A DNA stretch of 64,000 nt. Origin: Allocoprobacillus sp002160865. GTDB taxonomy: Bacteria; Bacillota_I; Bacilli_A; Erysipelotrichales; Coprobacillaceae. Where the stretch lies: NCBI RefSeq assembly GCF_042850985.1, contig NZ_AP031415.1:186001-250000 (forward strand). The letters are read 5' to 3'. The notes beneath the pieces are model-generated. The model saw only the letters and a list, made by a program, of their open reading frames with translations, ran no database searches and was not told where the DNA came from. This document shows, piece by piece, positions 34,733-44,050 of the stretch (position 1 is its first letter; each line of letters begins with the position of its first letter). A program made the translations under genes and the position numbers.

Positions 34733-37144
34733 ATGAAGAATGTAGAACATTTTGGTGATTTAACACCACGTATGAGTCATTTTAGAGAAGCAGTGCTTGA
34801 TAAGAAACCTTATATTGATGCCCAACGTGCATTGCTTGTCACAGAAGCTTATGAAAAGTATAAAAATCAGACACCGGTTATGAAACGTGCCTATATGTTA
34901 AAGAATATATTGGAAAAGATGTCTATTTATATTGAAGATGAAACTTTGATTGTTGGAAATCAGGCATCTTCTAATAAAGATGCGCCTATTTTTCCTGAAT
35001 ATACAATGAAATTTGTTATTGAGGAATTGGACACTTTTGAAAAAAGAGACGGTGATGTTTTCTATATTACAGAAGAAACAAAAGAAGCATTAAAAAGGAT
35101 TGCACCATTTTGGGAAAATAATAATTTAAGAGCAAAAGGAGAAGCTTTACTTCCTGAAGAAGTCAGTGTTTTTATGGAAACGGGATTTTTTGGGATGGAA
35201 GGAAAATTAAACTCTGGAGATGCACATTTAGCTGTTGACTATCAAAAAGTTCTGGAAATAGGATTAAAAGGTTATGAAGAAAGAGTTTTAGACATTCTTA
35301 GAGATTTGGACTTATGTGTTCCTGAAAATCTTAATAAGTATCAATTCTATAAAGCTGTATTGATTGTAATTGAAGCTGTGAGAACTTTTGCCAATCGTTT
35401 TAGTCTTTTAGCGAAAGAAAAAGCTCAAAAAGAAACAGGAAAAAGAAAAGAAGAATTATTAGAAATCAGTCGTATTTGTGCAAAAGTTCCATATCAACCT
35501 GCTCAAACATTTCATGAAGCGATTCAATCTGTATGGTTTATTCAATTAATTTTACAGATTGAATCTAATGGACATTCTTTATCTTATGGACGTTTTGACC
35601 AATATATGTATCCTTATTTAAAACATGATTTAGATAATCACATGATTAATGAAGATGAAGCTGTTGAATTACTGACAAATTTATGGATCAAAACATTAAC
35701 GATTAATAAAGTCCGTAGTCAAGCTCATACATTTTCAAGTGCTGGAAGTCCAATGTATCAAAATGTGACTATTGGAGGACAGACCCCAGATCAAAAAGAT
35801 GCTGTGAATAAACTTTCATTTTTAGTTTTAAAATCAGTAGCTCAAACAAGATTACCACAACCTAATCTGACTGTCAGATATCATGCGCATATCAATCAGG
35901 ATTTCTTTGATGAAGCGATTGAAGTTATGAAACTAGGAACAGGGATGCCTGCATTTAATAATGATGAAGTCATTATTCCATCATTTATTGAAAAAGGTGT
36001 CAAAGAAGAAGATGCTTATAATTATTCTGCGATTGGATGCGTAGAAACAGCAGTGCCAGGAAAATGGGGTTATCGCTGTACAGGAATGAGTTATATGAAT
36101 TTCCCAAGAATTTTATTGATTGCGATGAATAATGGTGTAGATATGACTTCTGGTAAACGTTTTGTGAAGGAATGTGGATATTTTACTGAAATGGAAACAT
36201 ATGAAGATTTGATGAAAGCATGGGATCAAGTTGTCAGAGAATTAACACGTATGAGTGTTATTGTTGAAAATGCTATTGATTTGGCTTCTGAAAGAGATGT
36301 TCCAGATGTCTTATGTTCTACCTTAACAGAAGATTGTATTGGTAGAGGAAAGACAATCAAAGAAGGTGGAGCTGTTTATGATTTTATTTCTGGATTACAG
36401 GTAGGCATTGCCAATATGGCAGATAGTTTAGTGGCTATTAAAAAACTTGTTTATGAAGAAAAGAAAATCACAAGACAGGAATTATGGGATGCAATTGTGC
36501 ATGATTTTGCAGGTGAACAAGGACAAAAAATTCAACATATGTTGATCAATGATGCTCCTAAATATGGTAATGATAATGATGATGTTGATCAACTTGTTGT
36601 AGATGCTTATGCTTCTTATATTGATGAAATGAAGAAATATCCTAATACTAGATATGGAAGAGGACCAATTGGTGGTATTCGTTATGCTGGAACTTCTTCT
36701 ATTTCAGCAAATGTTGGACAAGGTTTTGGGACAATGGCAACACCAGATGGAAGACATGCCAAAACACCATTAGCTGAAGGATGTTCACCTGCTCATAGTT
36801 GTGATAAGAGTGGTCCAACAGCTGTCTTTAAATCAGTATCAAAACTACCAACACATGAAATTACAGGTGGTGTTCTATTGAATCAGAAAGTGACACCACA
36901 AATGTTATCAACTGAAGAAAATAAACAAAAACTAGAAATGATGATGAAAACATTCTTTAATCGTTTAGAAGGTTATCATGTTCAATATAATGTTGTGTCT
37001 AGAGATACATTGATTGATGCTCAAAAACATCCTGAAAAACATAAAGACCTCATTGTTCGTGTGGCAGGTTATTCAGCATTCTTTAATGTTTTATCAAAAG
37101 CAACACAAGATGATATTATTGAAAGAACAGAACAAACATTGTAG
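34733..37144 (+). CDS. Glycyl radical enzyme, dehydratase/lyase type (PflD-like)
   Basis: An 803-residue oxygen-sensitive radical enzyme. The thiyl-radical Cys 436 lies in SAIGCVETAVPGK and is followed by Val and Glu 438. This GCVE pattern is that of eliminases such as glycerol, choline or propanediol-type enzymes. Pyruvate formate-lyase has two adjacent cysteines there. The glycyl radical loop RVAGYSAFF has Gly 779 near the C-terminus. Length is normal. It is divergent from its activase and 12 bp before a transaldolase-like aldolase. The substrate is not determinable by eye. The PflD label in databases is historical, and formate production is unlikely. Confidence 0.93.
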   Translation: MKNVEHFGDLTPRMSHFREAVLDKKPYIDAQRALLVTEAYEKYKNQTPVMKRAYMLKNILEKMSIYIEDETLIVGNQASSNKDAPIFPEYTMKFVIEELDTFEKRDGDVFYITEETKEALKRIAPFWENNNLRAKGEALLPEEVSVFMETGFFGMEGKLNSGDAHLAVDYQKVLEIGLKGYEERVLDILRDLDLCVPENLNKYQFYKAVLIVIEAVRTFANRFSLLAKEKAQKETGKRKEELLEISRICAKVPYQPAQTFHEAIQSVWFIQLILQIESNGHSLSYGRFDQYMYPYLKHDLDNHMINEDEAVELLTNLWIKTLTINKVRSQAHTFSSAGSPMYQNVTIGGQTPDQKDAVNKLSFLVLKSVAQTRLPQPNLTVRYHAHINQDFFDEAIEVMKLGTGMPAFNNDEVIIPSFIEKGVKEEDAYNYSAIGCVETAVPGKWGYRCTGMSYMNFPRILLIAMNNGVDMTSGKRFVKECGYFTEMETYEDLMKAWDQVVRELTRMSVIVENAIDLASERDVPDVLCSTLTEDCIGRGKTIKEGGAVYDFISGLQVGIANMADSLVAIKKLVYEEKKITRQELWDAIVHDFAGEQGQKIQHMLINDAPKYGNDNDDVDQLVVDAYASYIDEMKKYPNTRYGRGPIGGIRYAGTSSISANVGQGFGTMATPDGRHAKTPLAEGCSPAHSCDKSGPTAVFKSVSKLPTHEITGGVLLNQKVTPQMLSTEENKQKLEMMMKTFFNRLEGYHVQYNVVSRDTLIDAQKHPEKHKDLIVRVAGYSAFFNVLSKATQDDIIERTEQTL

Positions 37145-37156
37145 GAGGAAAAGAAA

Positions 37157-37837
37157 ATGGAATTGATTATTGATACAGTTGATTTAAATGAAATCAAAGA
37201 AGCAGTAGAATATATGCCTATTGTTGGTGTAACGAGTAATCCTTCAATAGTAAAAAAGACAAATCCAAAGGATTTCTTTGAACATATGCGAACAATTAGA
37301 GAAATTATTGGGAAGGATAGAAGTCTGCATATTCAAGTCATCTCTAAAGATTGTGACAGTATGGTGAAGGAAGCTCATAGAATCCTAGAAGAAATTGACA
37401 GACAGGTTTATATCAAGGTACCTGTATCTTATGAAGGTATCAAAGCGATTAAAATGCTGAAGGAAGAAAACATTCATGTCACAGCGACAGCAGTCTATGA
37501 TTTAATGCAGGGATATATGGCACTAGCCGCAGGGGCAGACTATATTGCACCCTATGTCAATAGAATAGGGAACTTGGGAGCTGATCCAATGGAACTGATT
37601 TATGAGTTATCAAATCGTATCATCATGGATAACTATGATACAAAGATTGTCGCAGCATCATTTAAAGGTGTTGAACAGATCAAGAATGCATTGAATAATG
37701 GAGCACAGGCGATAACAGCACCAGTAGGAATTTTAAAGCAGATATTCAAGAATCCAAACATAGAAAAAGCAGTGGATGATTTCAATGCTGACTGGTATAG
37801 TATGTATGGTGAAGGAAAAGGTATTTGCGATTTATAA
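37157..37837 (+). CDS. fsa: Transaldolase-like fructose-6-phosphate aldolase
   Basis: A 226-residue single-domain class I aldolase of the FSA/TalC group. It begins ELIIDTVDLNEIKEAVEYMPIVGVTSNPSIVKK. The Schiff-base lysine is in VYIKVPVSYEG, and VTATAVYDLMQGYMALAAGADYIAPYVNRI follows. ITAPVGILKQIF is near the C-terminus. In Escherichia coli the relatives also sit beside pflC/pflD-type or PTS/glycerol genes. Here the enzyme follows the GRE by 12 bp with GGAGG, so both probably process one carbon compound, for example a C3 aldehyde or ketone made by the GRE. The latter is inference. Confidence 0.92.
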   Translation: MELIIDTVDLNEIKEAVEYMPIVGVTSNPSIVKKTNPKDFFEHMRTIREIIGKDRSLHIQVISKDCDSMVKEAHRILEEIDRQVYIKVPVSYEGIKAIKMLKEENIHVTATAVYDLMQGYMALAAGADYIAPYVNRIGNLGADPMELIYELSNRIIMDNYDTKIVAASFKGVEQIKNALNNGAQAITAPVGILKQIFKNPNIEKAVDDFNADWYSMYGEGKGICDL

Positions 37838-37841
37838 GAAT

Positions 37842-37877
37842 AAAGGTATTTTATGCTAGGCATAGAATACCTTTTTA
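37842..37877 (+). terminator. Terminator of the GRE-aldolase operon
   Basis: AAAGGTATT (37842-37850) pairs with AATACCTTT (37866-37874), with inner pairing ATGC/GCAT, followed by T residues. Confidence 0.85.
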
Positions 37878-37937
37878 AGCACAATCATTTACTTTGTATT
37901 GAAAAATATTTACAATGAATATAGGCGGGTGATAGAA

Positions 37938-39590
37938 ATGAAAGTGGTTATTATTGGTGGTGTTGCTGCAGGGGCAACCACAGCAGCAAGACTGAGAAGA
38001 TTAAACAAAGATGTGGAGATTATTATGTTTGAAAAAGGCAATTATGTTTCTTATGCTAATTGTGGATTGCCTTATTATGTGTCTGGAGAAATTCGTGAAA
38101 AAAGTGATTTATTGTTGATGACTCCTGAACTATTTAAAGAACGTTTTCAAGTGGATGTAAGAGTTGGCAGTGAAGTGAAAGCCATTGATCCAGACAATCA
38201 AACAGTTGCTGTATATAATCATATTACAGAAACAACATATCAGGAAAGTTATGATCAGCTGGTGATTGCGACAGGATCAGCTCCCATTCGATTAACTATA
38301 CCGGGTATTGATCATCCAGATATTCAACAATTATGGACGATTGAAGACTTTGTGAAAATCAGACAAATGGTTGAATTAAAAAATATTCAAACAGCTTGTA
38401 TTATCGGTGGTGGTTTTGTAGGCATTGAAACGGCTGAAAATTTAAGAGAATTAAAAGTAGATGTAGATGTTGTAGAAAAAGGAGCACAGATTTTAAATAA
38501 TCTGGATTTTGAAATGGTACAGCCTATTCATAAATATTTGAATAAAAAAGGTGTACATCTTTATTTAAATACAGAATTAATGGCTTTTGAAGATGATCAT
38601 TCAAAAATTCAAGTGAAAACAGATGCATTTACAAAGAGTTATGATTTGGTTATTCTTTCTGTAGGTGTTAAGCCTCAAAGTGAATTGGCAAAACAAGCAG
38701 GTATTGCATGTAATCAACGTGGAGGTATTATTGTTGATGAACATTTGATGACGAATATTCCTCATATCTATGCAGTAGGTGATGTCATTGAAGTTGAACA
38801 TTATATTAATCATCAAAAGACGATGATTCCTTTAGCTGGTCCAGCGAATAAAGAAGGAAGAATTTTAGCGAATCATTTAATGGGAGCCAATGAATCTTAT
38901 CAAGGATCACTTGGCAGCAGTATTATTAAAGTGTTTAAGATGGCAGCAGCGAGTACAGGGTTCAATGAAAAACAGCTACAGGCTCAAGGATTGAAAAGAC
39001 ATCAGGATTATGAGGTTGTCATTATTCAACAAAAATCACATGCTGGATATTATCCCGGTGCAACACCTCTTACAATGAAAGTAATTTATGATTTACAACA
39101 AAAAATTCTAGGGGCACAGGTTGTTGGTTATGAAGGTGTGGACAAGCGTATTGATGTCATTTCAACAGCGATTCATTATCATGGAAAAGTGACTGATTTA
39201 AAAGATCTTCATATTGCTTATGCACCACCATTTGCATCGGCTAAAGATGCTGTGAATATGGTTGGATATGTAGCAGAAAATATACAAAATGGTTATGTCA
39301 AGTTGATGTTACCAGATGAATATCAACAACAAAAAGATCAGGTGATAACACTGGATGTCAGAGAAGATGAGGAAAGAGCATATGGCTATATAGAAGGTTC
39401 ATACCATATTCCTTATGGTGAATTGACAAAACGTTATCAAGAATTAGACCCAAATCAGACTATTGTCATTTATTGTGCAGTGGGTGTTAGAGCCTATAAT
39501 TGTGCCAGAATATTAATGCAAAGAGGATATCAGAAAGTTTACGTTTTAAGTGGTGGAATAGGATTTTATTTAGATTATTGTTATAAATAA
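37938..39590 (+). CDS. CoA-disulfide reductase / NADH oxidase-like protein fused to rhodanese domain
   Basis: A 550-residue flavoprotein. The FAD motif VIIGGVAAGATTAARLRR starts at the N-terminus and the redox Cys 42 is in NCGLPYY. The NAD motif IGGGFVGIETAENL lies near 158. VYAVGDVIE and the dimerisation domain follow to about 450. The C-terminal rhodanese domain (residues 455-550) has the active Cys 513 in IYCAVGVRAY. This architecture is the CoADR-RHD group, which reduces CoA disulfides, persulfides or polysulfides with NAD(P)H. The ATG at 37938 follows GGTGAT. It stands alone between terminators and the pst promoter. Oxygen or sulfur stress defence is the likely role. Confidence 0.92.
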   Translation: MKVVIIGGVAAGATTAARLRRLNKDVEIIMFEKGNYVSYANCGLPYYVSGEIREKSDLLLMTPELFKERFQVDVRVGSEVKAIDPDNQTVAVYNHITETTYQESYDQLVIATGSAPIRLTIPGIDHPDIQQLWTIEDFVKIRQMVELKNIQTACIIGGGFVGIETAENLRELKVDVDVVEKGAQILNNLDFEMVQPIHKYLNKKGVHLYLNTELMAFEDDHSKIQVKTDAFTKSYDLVILSVGVKPQSELAKQAGIACNQRGGIIVDEHLMTNIPHIYAVGDVIEVEHYINHQKTMIPLAGPANKEGRILANHLMGANESYQGSLGSSIIKVFKMAAASTGFNEKQLQAQGLKRHQDYEVVIIQQKSHAGYYPGATPLTMKVIYDLQQKILGAQVVGYEGVDKRIDVISTAIHYHGKVTDLKDLHIAYAPPFASAKDAVNMVGYVAENIQNGYVKLMLPDEYQQQKDQVITLDVREDEERAYGYIEGSYHIPYGELTKRYQELDPNQTIVIYCAVGVRAYNCARILMQRGYQKVYVLSGGIGFYLDYCYK

Positions 39591-39600
39591 TCAAATTCTT

Positions 39601-39665
39601 TTACGTAATCTTAACAAATTTTATACAAAAATATGATTTTTCTACTATCTAAAAAGATATACACT
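39601..39665 (+). promoter_or_regulatory. PhoP-type promoter of pstS
   Basis: Three direct-repeat boxes TTACGT (39601), TTAACA (39611) and TATACA (39622), about 11 bp apart, are of the TTAACA type bound by Firmicutes PhoP. They precede GATATACACT (39656-39665), which includes the -10 box. There is no good -35, as expected for an activated promoter. The pstC promoter repeats this layout exactly. Confidence 0.7.
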
Positions 39666-39710
39666 ATGTGTGTCAATAAAGACGAAGGATAAAAAAGGAA
39701 GGGTTAAAAT

Positions 39711-40553
39711 ATGAAAAAATTCTCAGCTTTATTATTAGCATGTGTATTAAGCTTTAGCTTAGTAGGATGCGGAAGTAATGGTGGCAGTGATGAAGGATCT
39801 GCTGGAAGTGAAAATGTAAGTGGAACTGTTGCATTAAATGGTTCAACATCTATGGAAAAATTTGTGAATGGATTAAAAGAAGCTATTGTTGAAACTTATC
39901 CAGATTTACAATTAGAACCTCAGTTTACAGGATCAAGTGCTGGTGTTGAAGCAGTGACAAATGGAACTGCTGATATTGGAGATGTTTCAAGAGCTTTAAC
40001 TGATGAAGAAAAAGCAGCTGGTTTAGTAGAAAACATTGTTGCTTTAGATGGTATCGCGATTGTCACTGATAAGGCAAACACAGCTTCAAATTTAACAACT
40101 CAACAATTAAAAGATATTTATACTGGTAAAATTAAAAACTGGAGTGAAGTTGGTGGAGCTGATCAAAATATCGTTGTTATTGGACGTGAAAGTGGTTCAG
40201 GAACAAGAGATGCTTTTGAAGAAATCTTAGATATCGCTGATCAATGTCAATTAGCTCAAACATTAAATGAAACAGGTGCAGTAGCTGCTGCGGTTCAATC
40301 TACACCAGGAGCTATTGGATATATTTCATTAGATGCTTTAAGTGATGATGTAAAAGCATTACAATTAGATGGTGTTTCACCAAGTGAAGCAACTATTAAA
40401 GATGGAACATATACTTTACAAAGACCATTCGTTATGGCTACAAAAGGTGAAGTGAGTAAACAATCTGCACAAGTTCAAGCTGTATTTGATTTCATTAACA
40501 GTGATGCAGGTCAAGAAGTGATTTCATCAGTTGGTTTAGTTTCAGCAAAATAA
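39711..40553 (+). CDS. pstS: Phosphate ABC transporter substrate-binding lipoprotein PstS
   Basis: A 280-residue lipoprotein that captures phosphate outside the membrane. The signal peptide ends in LVGC with the lipid-modified Cys 20. A Gly/Ser linker follows. The binding fold has NGSTSMEKFVNGLKEA near residue 42, FTGSSAGVEAVTNGTADIGDVSR, and GRESGSGTRDAFEEI near 164, the classic phosphate-binding loops. TPGAIGYISL is also typical. It is the first gene of the pst-pho cluster and has its own terminator, so it can be expressed above the permease genes. Confidence 0.96.
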   Translation: MKKFSALLLACVLSFSLVGCGSNGGSDEGSAGSENVSGTVALNGSTSMEKFVNGLKEAIVETYPDLQLEPQFTGSSAGVEAVTNGTADIGDVSRALTDEEKAAGLVENIVALDGIAIVTDKANTASNLTTQQLKDIYTGKIKNWSEVGGADQNIVVIGRESGSGTRDAFEEILDIADQCQLAQTLNETGAVAAAVQSTPGAIGYISLDALSDDVKALQLDGVSPSEATIKDGTYTLQRPFVMATKGEVSKQSAQVQAVFDFINSDAGQEVISSVGLVSAK

Positions 40554-40558
40554 TGAAC

Positions 40559-40581
40559 AAGGAGGGAAACCTCCTTTTTTT
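40559..40581 (+). terminator. Terminator after pstS
   Basis: AAGGAGG (40559-40565) pairs with CCTCCTT (40570-40576) across a GAAA loop, then T residues. Confidence 0.85.
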
Positions 40582-40669
40582 GTTTGTAAAGAAAAGGTTA
40601 AAAAAATAAAGAGGAAAAATGATTAAAAACAAAGAAAAAGTGGAAAATATAATAAAAAAATAAAATACT

Positions 40670-40734
40670 TTACATAATCTTAACATTCTTTATACAAAAT
40701 CTTGCTATTTCTTTTACATAAAAAGATATACACT
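40670..40734 (+). promoter_or_regulatory. Second PhoP-type promoter, before pstC
   Basis: Boxes TTACAT (40670), TTAACA (40680) and TATACA (40691) and the element GATATACACT (40725-40734) have the same spacing (10, 11 and 55 bp offsets) as the pstS promoter, and much of the intervening sequence is shared. Confidence 0.7.
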
Positions 40735-40775
40735 AGCATTGATTTGTGGAGCTATAAAAAAGAAGGGGTTTAAAT

Positions 40776-41711
40776 ATGGAAAGAAAGACAATCAGTATTA
40801 TTGCAAATAGAAAAACAAAATCAATGGTAGAAAAAACAGCTTCTGTTATTTTTATTTGTTGTGCAGTTGTTTCTATTGTAGCCGTTGTTGGTATTACAGC
40901 ATATATGTTTGTTTCAGGGACACCTGCTATTTTTAAGGTTGGGTTAACTGAAATCTTATTTAGTAATGTTTGGGCACCAACAGCTGCCAATCCACAATAT
41001 GGGATTTTAAACATTATTTTAACATCAATTGTTGGTGTATTCTTTGCAATTTTAATTGGTGTTCCTATTGGTATTTTAACAGCTGTCAATTTAGCAGAAA
41101 TTGCAAATCCAAAGGTAAGAAATATTATTAAATCAGCTGTTGAATTATTAGCAGGGATTCCTTCAGTTGTTTATGGGTTATTAGGAATTTTAATTATCAA
41201 TCCATTGATGTATCAATTAGAGTTGATGATTTTTGCTGGGTCAAAAACACATCAGTTTACGGGTGGAGCCAATTTGATTTCTGCTATTTTGGTTTTAGCC
41301 ATTATGATTTTACCAACTTTAATTAATATTACGGAAACATCATTAAAATCAGTACCAGATGATTATCGTAAAAGTTCTTTGGCGCTAGGTGCAAGTCAAA
41401 TGCAGACAATTTTTAAAGTTGTTTTACCAGCTGCTAAAAATGGGATTATGTCAGCGGTTGTATTAGGTGTTGGTCGTGCAATTGGTGAAGCCATGGCTAT
41501 CTTGCTTGTGGCAGGGAACTCAGTCAATTTCCCATTACCATTCAATTCAGTTCGTTTCTTAACAACTGGTATCGTTTCTGAAATGGGATATGCTTCAGGA
41601 ACACATAGAGAAGTCTTATTTACAATTGGATTAGTTCTCTTTATCTTTATTTTAGCAATTAATTTAATTTTAACATTTATTTTAAAACGAGGTGGAGAAG
41701 ATGGAAAATAG
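40776..41711 (+). CDS. pstC: Phosphate ABC transporter permease PstC
   Basis: A 311-residue membrane subunit with six helices. It has the longer N-terminus and the extracytoplasmic loop (LFSNVWAPTAANPQYG) typical of PstC. LAGIPSVVYGLLGI near 126 and the EAA loop SSLALGASQMQTIFKVVLPAAKNGIMSAVVLGVGRAIGEA near 200 (positions given as motif fragments) contact the ATPase. AIGEAMAILLVAGN is conserved. AGAAGGGG lies before the ATG. Its end overlaps pstA by 11 bp. It forms a heterodimer with PstA. Confidence 0.95.
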   Translation: MERKTISIIANRKTKSMVEKTASVIFICCAVVSIVAVVGITAYMFVSGTPAIFKVGLTEILFSNVWAPTAANPQYGILNIILTSIVGVFFAILIGVPIGILTAVNLAEIANPKVRNIIKSAVELLAGIPSVVYGLLGILIINPLMYQLELMIFAGSKTHQFTGGANLISAILVLAIMILPTLINITETSLKSVPDDYRKSSLALGASQMQTIFKVVLPAAKNGIMSAVVLGVGRAIGEAMAILLVAGNSVNFPLPFNSVRFLTTGIVSEMGYASGTHREVLFTIGLVLFIFILAINLILTFILKRGGEDGK

Positions 41712-42564
41712 TATTTTTGATAAAAAAAGTAGATTAAGTGATAAAATCTTGAGTTTTCTCATTCAATTATCCACTTTTATTTCTGTTGGTTTATTGGTTG
41801 TGATTATTGGTTATATCTTAATCAGAGGTATTCCAAGTTTTGATTTTGGTTATCTTGTTAATACAACAAGTATTTTAAAGAATACAGTAGGTATTTTACC
41901 TAATATTATTAATACTGTTTATATGATTGTTGTGACTTTAATTATTGCAGGTCCAATCAGTATTGGTGGAGCTATTTATTTAAATGAATATGCTAAAAAT
42001 AAAAAGTTTGTTGAAGTCATTTCATTTACAACAGAAGTTTTAGCAGGAATACCATCTATTATTTATGGTTTGTTTGGGATGTTGTTCTTTGGAAATTTCC
42101 TTGAATTAGGTTATTCCATTTTAACAGGGGCTTTGACTTTAGCTATTATGATTTTACCTATTATTTCTAGAAACACACAAGTTGCCTTACAGGCTGTCCC
42201 AAAAAGCTATCGTGAAGCAGCACTAGGAATTGGGGCAACAAAATGGTATATGATTCGTACAGTTTTATTACCAAGTGCTATTCCCGGAATCTTAACAGGT
42301 ATTATCTTAGCAATGGGAAGAATTGTGGCTGAATCTGCTGCTTTACTCTTTACTGCTGGAAGTTTATCAACTTTACCAAGAGGATTGTTTGAACACTTGT
42401 TCTCAAGTGGTGGAACATTAACAATTCAGTTATATTTAGAGATGGCTAAAGCTAATTATGAAGTCGCATTTGTCATTGCGTTGATTTTGATTGTTGTTGT
42501 ATTAGTATTGAATTTCTTAGCAAAATGGATTTCTAAAAGATTTGATGTCAATAAAATTGATTAA
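41701..42564 (+). CDS. pstA: Phosphate ABC transporter permease PstA
   Basis: A 287-residue partner of PstC with six helices. LAGIPSIIYGLFGMLFFG and the EAA loop REAALGIGATKWYMIRTVLLP are the PstA marks. RIVAESAALLFTAG follows. The ATG at 41701 is preceded by GAGGTGGAG, while the GTG at 41692 lies inside that site. The gene overlaps the end of pstC, so translation is coupled. The next gene, pstB, follows after 14 bp. Confidence 0.95.
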   Translation: MENSIFDKKSRLSDKILSFLIQLSTFISVGLLVVIIGYILIRGIPSFDFGYLVNTTSILKNTVGILPNIINTVYMIVVTLIIAGPISIGGAIYLNEYAKNKKFVEVISFTTEVLAGIPSIIYGLFGMLFFGNFLELGYSILTGALTLAIMILPIISRNTQVALQAVPKSYREAALGIGATKWYMIRTVLLPSAIPGILTGIILAMGRIVAESAALLFTAGSLSTLPRGLFEHLFSSGGTLTIQLYLEMAKANYEVAFVIALILIVVVLVLNFLAKWISKRFDVNKID

Positions 42565-42578
42565 GGAAGGTTAAAAAA

Positions 42579-43334
42579 ATGAGTGTAAAAATTAGTTCTA
42601 AAAATTTAAATCTTCATTATGGAGAAAAACATGCATTGAAAGATGTGAATTTAGATATTGTAGAAAATAAAATAACGGCTTTTATTGGTCCTTCTGGATG
42701 TGGGAAATCGACATTCTTAAAGACTTTAAACAGAATGAATGATTATGTGAATAATGTAAAAATTGATGGTGAGATTACATTAGATGGAGAAAATATTTAT
42801 GATCCACGTGTTGATACAACAGTGTTACGTAAAAAAGTAGGGATGGTTTTTCAGCAACCTAATCCATTTCCAATGAGTATTTATGATAATATTGCTTATG
42901 GACCAAGAATTCATGGTATTAAAAATAAAAAGAAATTAGATGAAATTGTTGAAAAAAGTTTAAAAGCTGCAGCTTTATATGATGAAGTTTCTGATCGTTT
43001 GCATACATCAGCGCTTGGTTTATCAGGGGGACAACAACAACGTTTATGTATTGCCAGATGTTTAGCAGTAGAACCTGAAGTGATTTTACTTGATGAACCA
43101 ACAAGTGCACTAGACCCTATTTCTACTTTAAAGATTGAAGAATTATTGATGGAATTAAAAGATAAATATACGATTGCGATTGTAACACATAATATGCAAC
43201 AGGCATCACGTATTGCTGATTATACAGCTTTCTTTCTTGTTGGAGAAATGGTAGAATATGGTGAAACAAAAGACATTTTCTCAATGCCTAAGGATAAGCG
43301 TACAGAAGATTATATTACTGGTCGTTTTGGTTAA
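42579..43334 (+). CDS. pstB: Phosphate ABC transporter ATPase PstB
   Basis: A 251-residue ATPase that drives phosphate import and with PhoU signals phosphate status. Walker A is GPSGCGKST near residue 36. The Q-loop and PstB mark are VGMVFQQPNPFPMSIYDNIAYG. The signature LSGGQQQRLCIARCLA and Walker B VILLDEPTSALDP lie near 146-172. VTHNMQQASRIADYTAFFLVGEMVE (fragment) is typical of PstB. It is followed by phoU with a short gap that holds a weak A/T hairpin. Confidence 0.97.
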   Translation: MSVKISSKNLNLHYGEKHALKDVNLDIVENKITAFIGPSGCGKSTFLKTLNRMNDYVNNVKIDGEITLDGENIYDPRVDTTVLRKKVGMVFQQPNPFPMSIYDNIAYGPRIHGIKNKKKLDEIVEKSLKAAALYDEVSDRLHTSALGLSGGQQQRLCIARCLAVEPEVILLDEPTSALDPISTLKIEELLMELKDKYTIAIVTHNMQQASRIADYTAFFLVGEMVEYGETKDIFSMPKDKRTEDYITGRFG

Positions 43335-43379
43335 GAGTTGTGTTTTTTATAAAAAACAAATATAATGGAGGTATGGAAA

Positions 43380-44039
43380 ATGATGAGAAAATTATTTGAT
43401 GAAGAATTAGAAAAACTGAATGTTGATTTAACAAAAATGGGGCATCTTGTTGAATTGGCTATTGAAAATATGATTGATGCATTTAAACATCAAGATAAGA
43501 CTTTAGCTAAAGAAATCATTACAAATGACCGTTTGATTAATGATATGGAAAGAACGGTGGAATCAAGAGCTTTTAATTTGATTTTACGTCAACAACCAAT
43601 TGCGACAGATTTAAGAAATGTCACAACAGCTTTAAAAATTGTAACAGATTTGGAAAGAATTGGGGATCAGGCAGCAGATATTGCTGAAATTATTATGAAT
43701 TTTGAAGGAGAACATGCTTATAGAACAGTTGAGCATATTCCAACAATGGCTAAAAAAGCAAAGATTATGGTTCATGAGGCAATTGATTCTTTTATTAAAA
43801 AAGATTTATCTACAGCTCGTTTGGTTAAGAGTATGGATGATGAAATAGATGCTTTGTTTGAAGAAGTCAAACAGGAAGTTATTGAAATTCTAAAGGAGAA
43901 TAGTGAAAAAATTGATTATTGTATTGACTTTTTGATGATTGCGAAATACTTGGAAAGAGTAGGAGATCATGCTGTAAATATTTGTGAATGGCTAGAGTTT
44001 AATCAAACAGGTTCTGTCAATGATCAAAGATTGATTTAG
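43380..44039 (+). CDS. phoU: Phosphate signalling protein PhoU
   Basis: A 219-residue all-helical protein with two three-helix bundles. ITNDRLINDMERTVESRAF near 42 and LRQQPIATDLRNVTTALKIVTDLERIGDQAADIAE (fragments) carry the metal-binding E/DxxxD pattern of bundle 1. IAKYLERVGDHAVNICEW near 190 is the matching motif of bundle 2. It links the Pst transporter to the PhoR kinase and keeps the Pho response off when phosphate is plentiful. The ATG at 43380 follows GGAGG by 8 bases. Confidence 0.95.
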   Translation: MMRKLFDEELEKLNVDLTKMGHLVELAIENMIDAFKHQDKTLAKEIITNDRLINDMERTVESRAFNLILRQQPIATDLRNVTTALKIVTDLERIGDQAADIAEIIMNFEGEHAYRTVEHIPTMAKKAKIMVHEAIDSFIKKDLSTARLVKSMDDEIDALFEEVKQEVIEILKENSEKIDYCIDFLMIAKYLERVGDHAVNICEWLEFNQTGSVNDQRLI

Positions 44040-44050
44040 GAGGTATAACA

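Noticed and set aside
34733..37144. Pyruvate formate-lyase
   Set aside because: The active site has a single cysteine in GCVE, not the adjacent cysteine pair of pyruvate formate-lyase.
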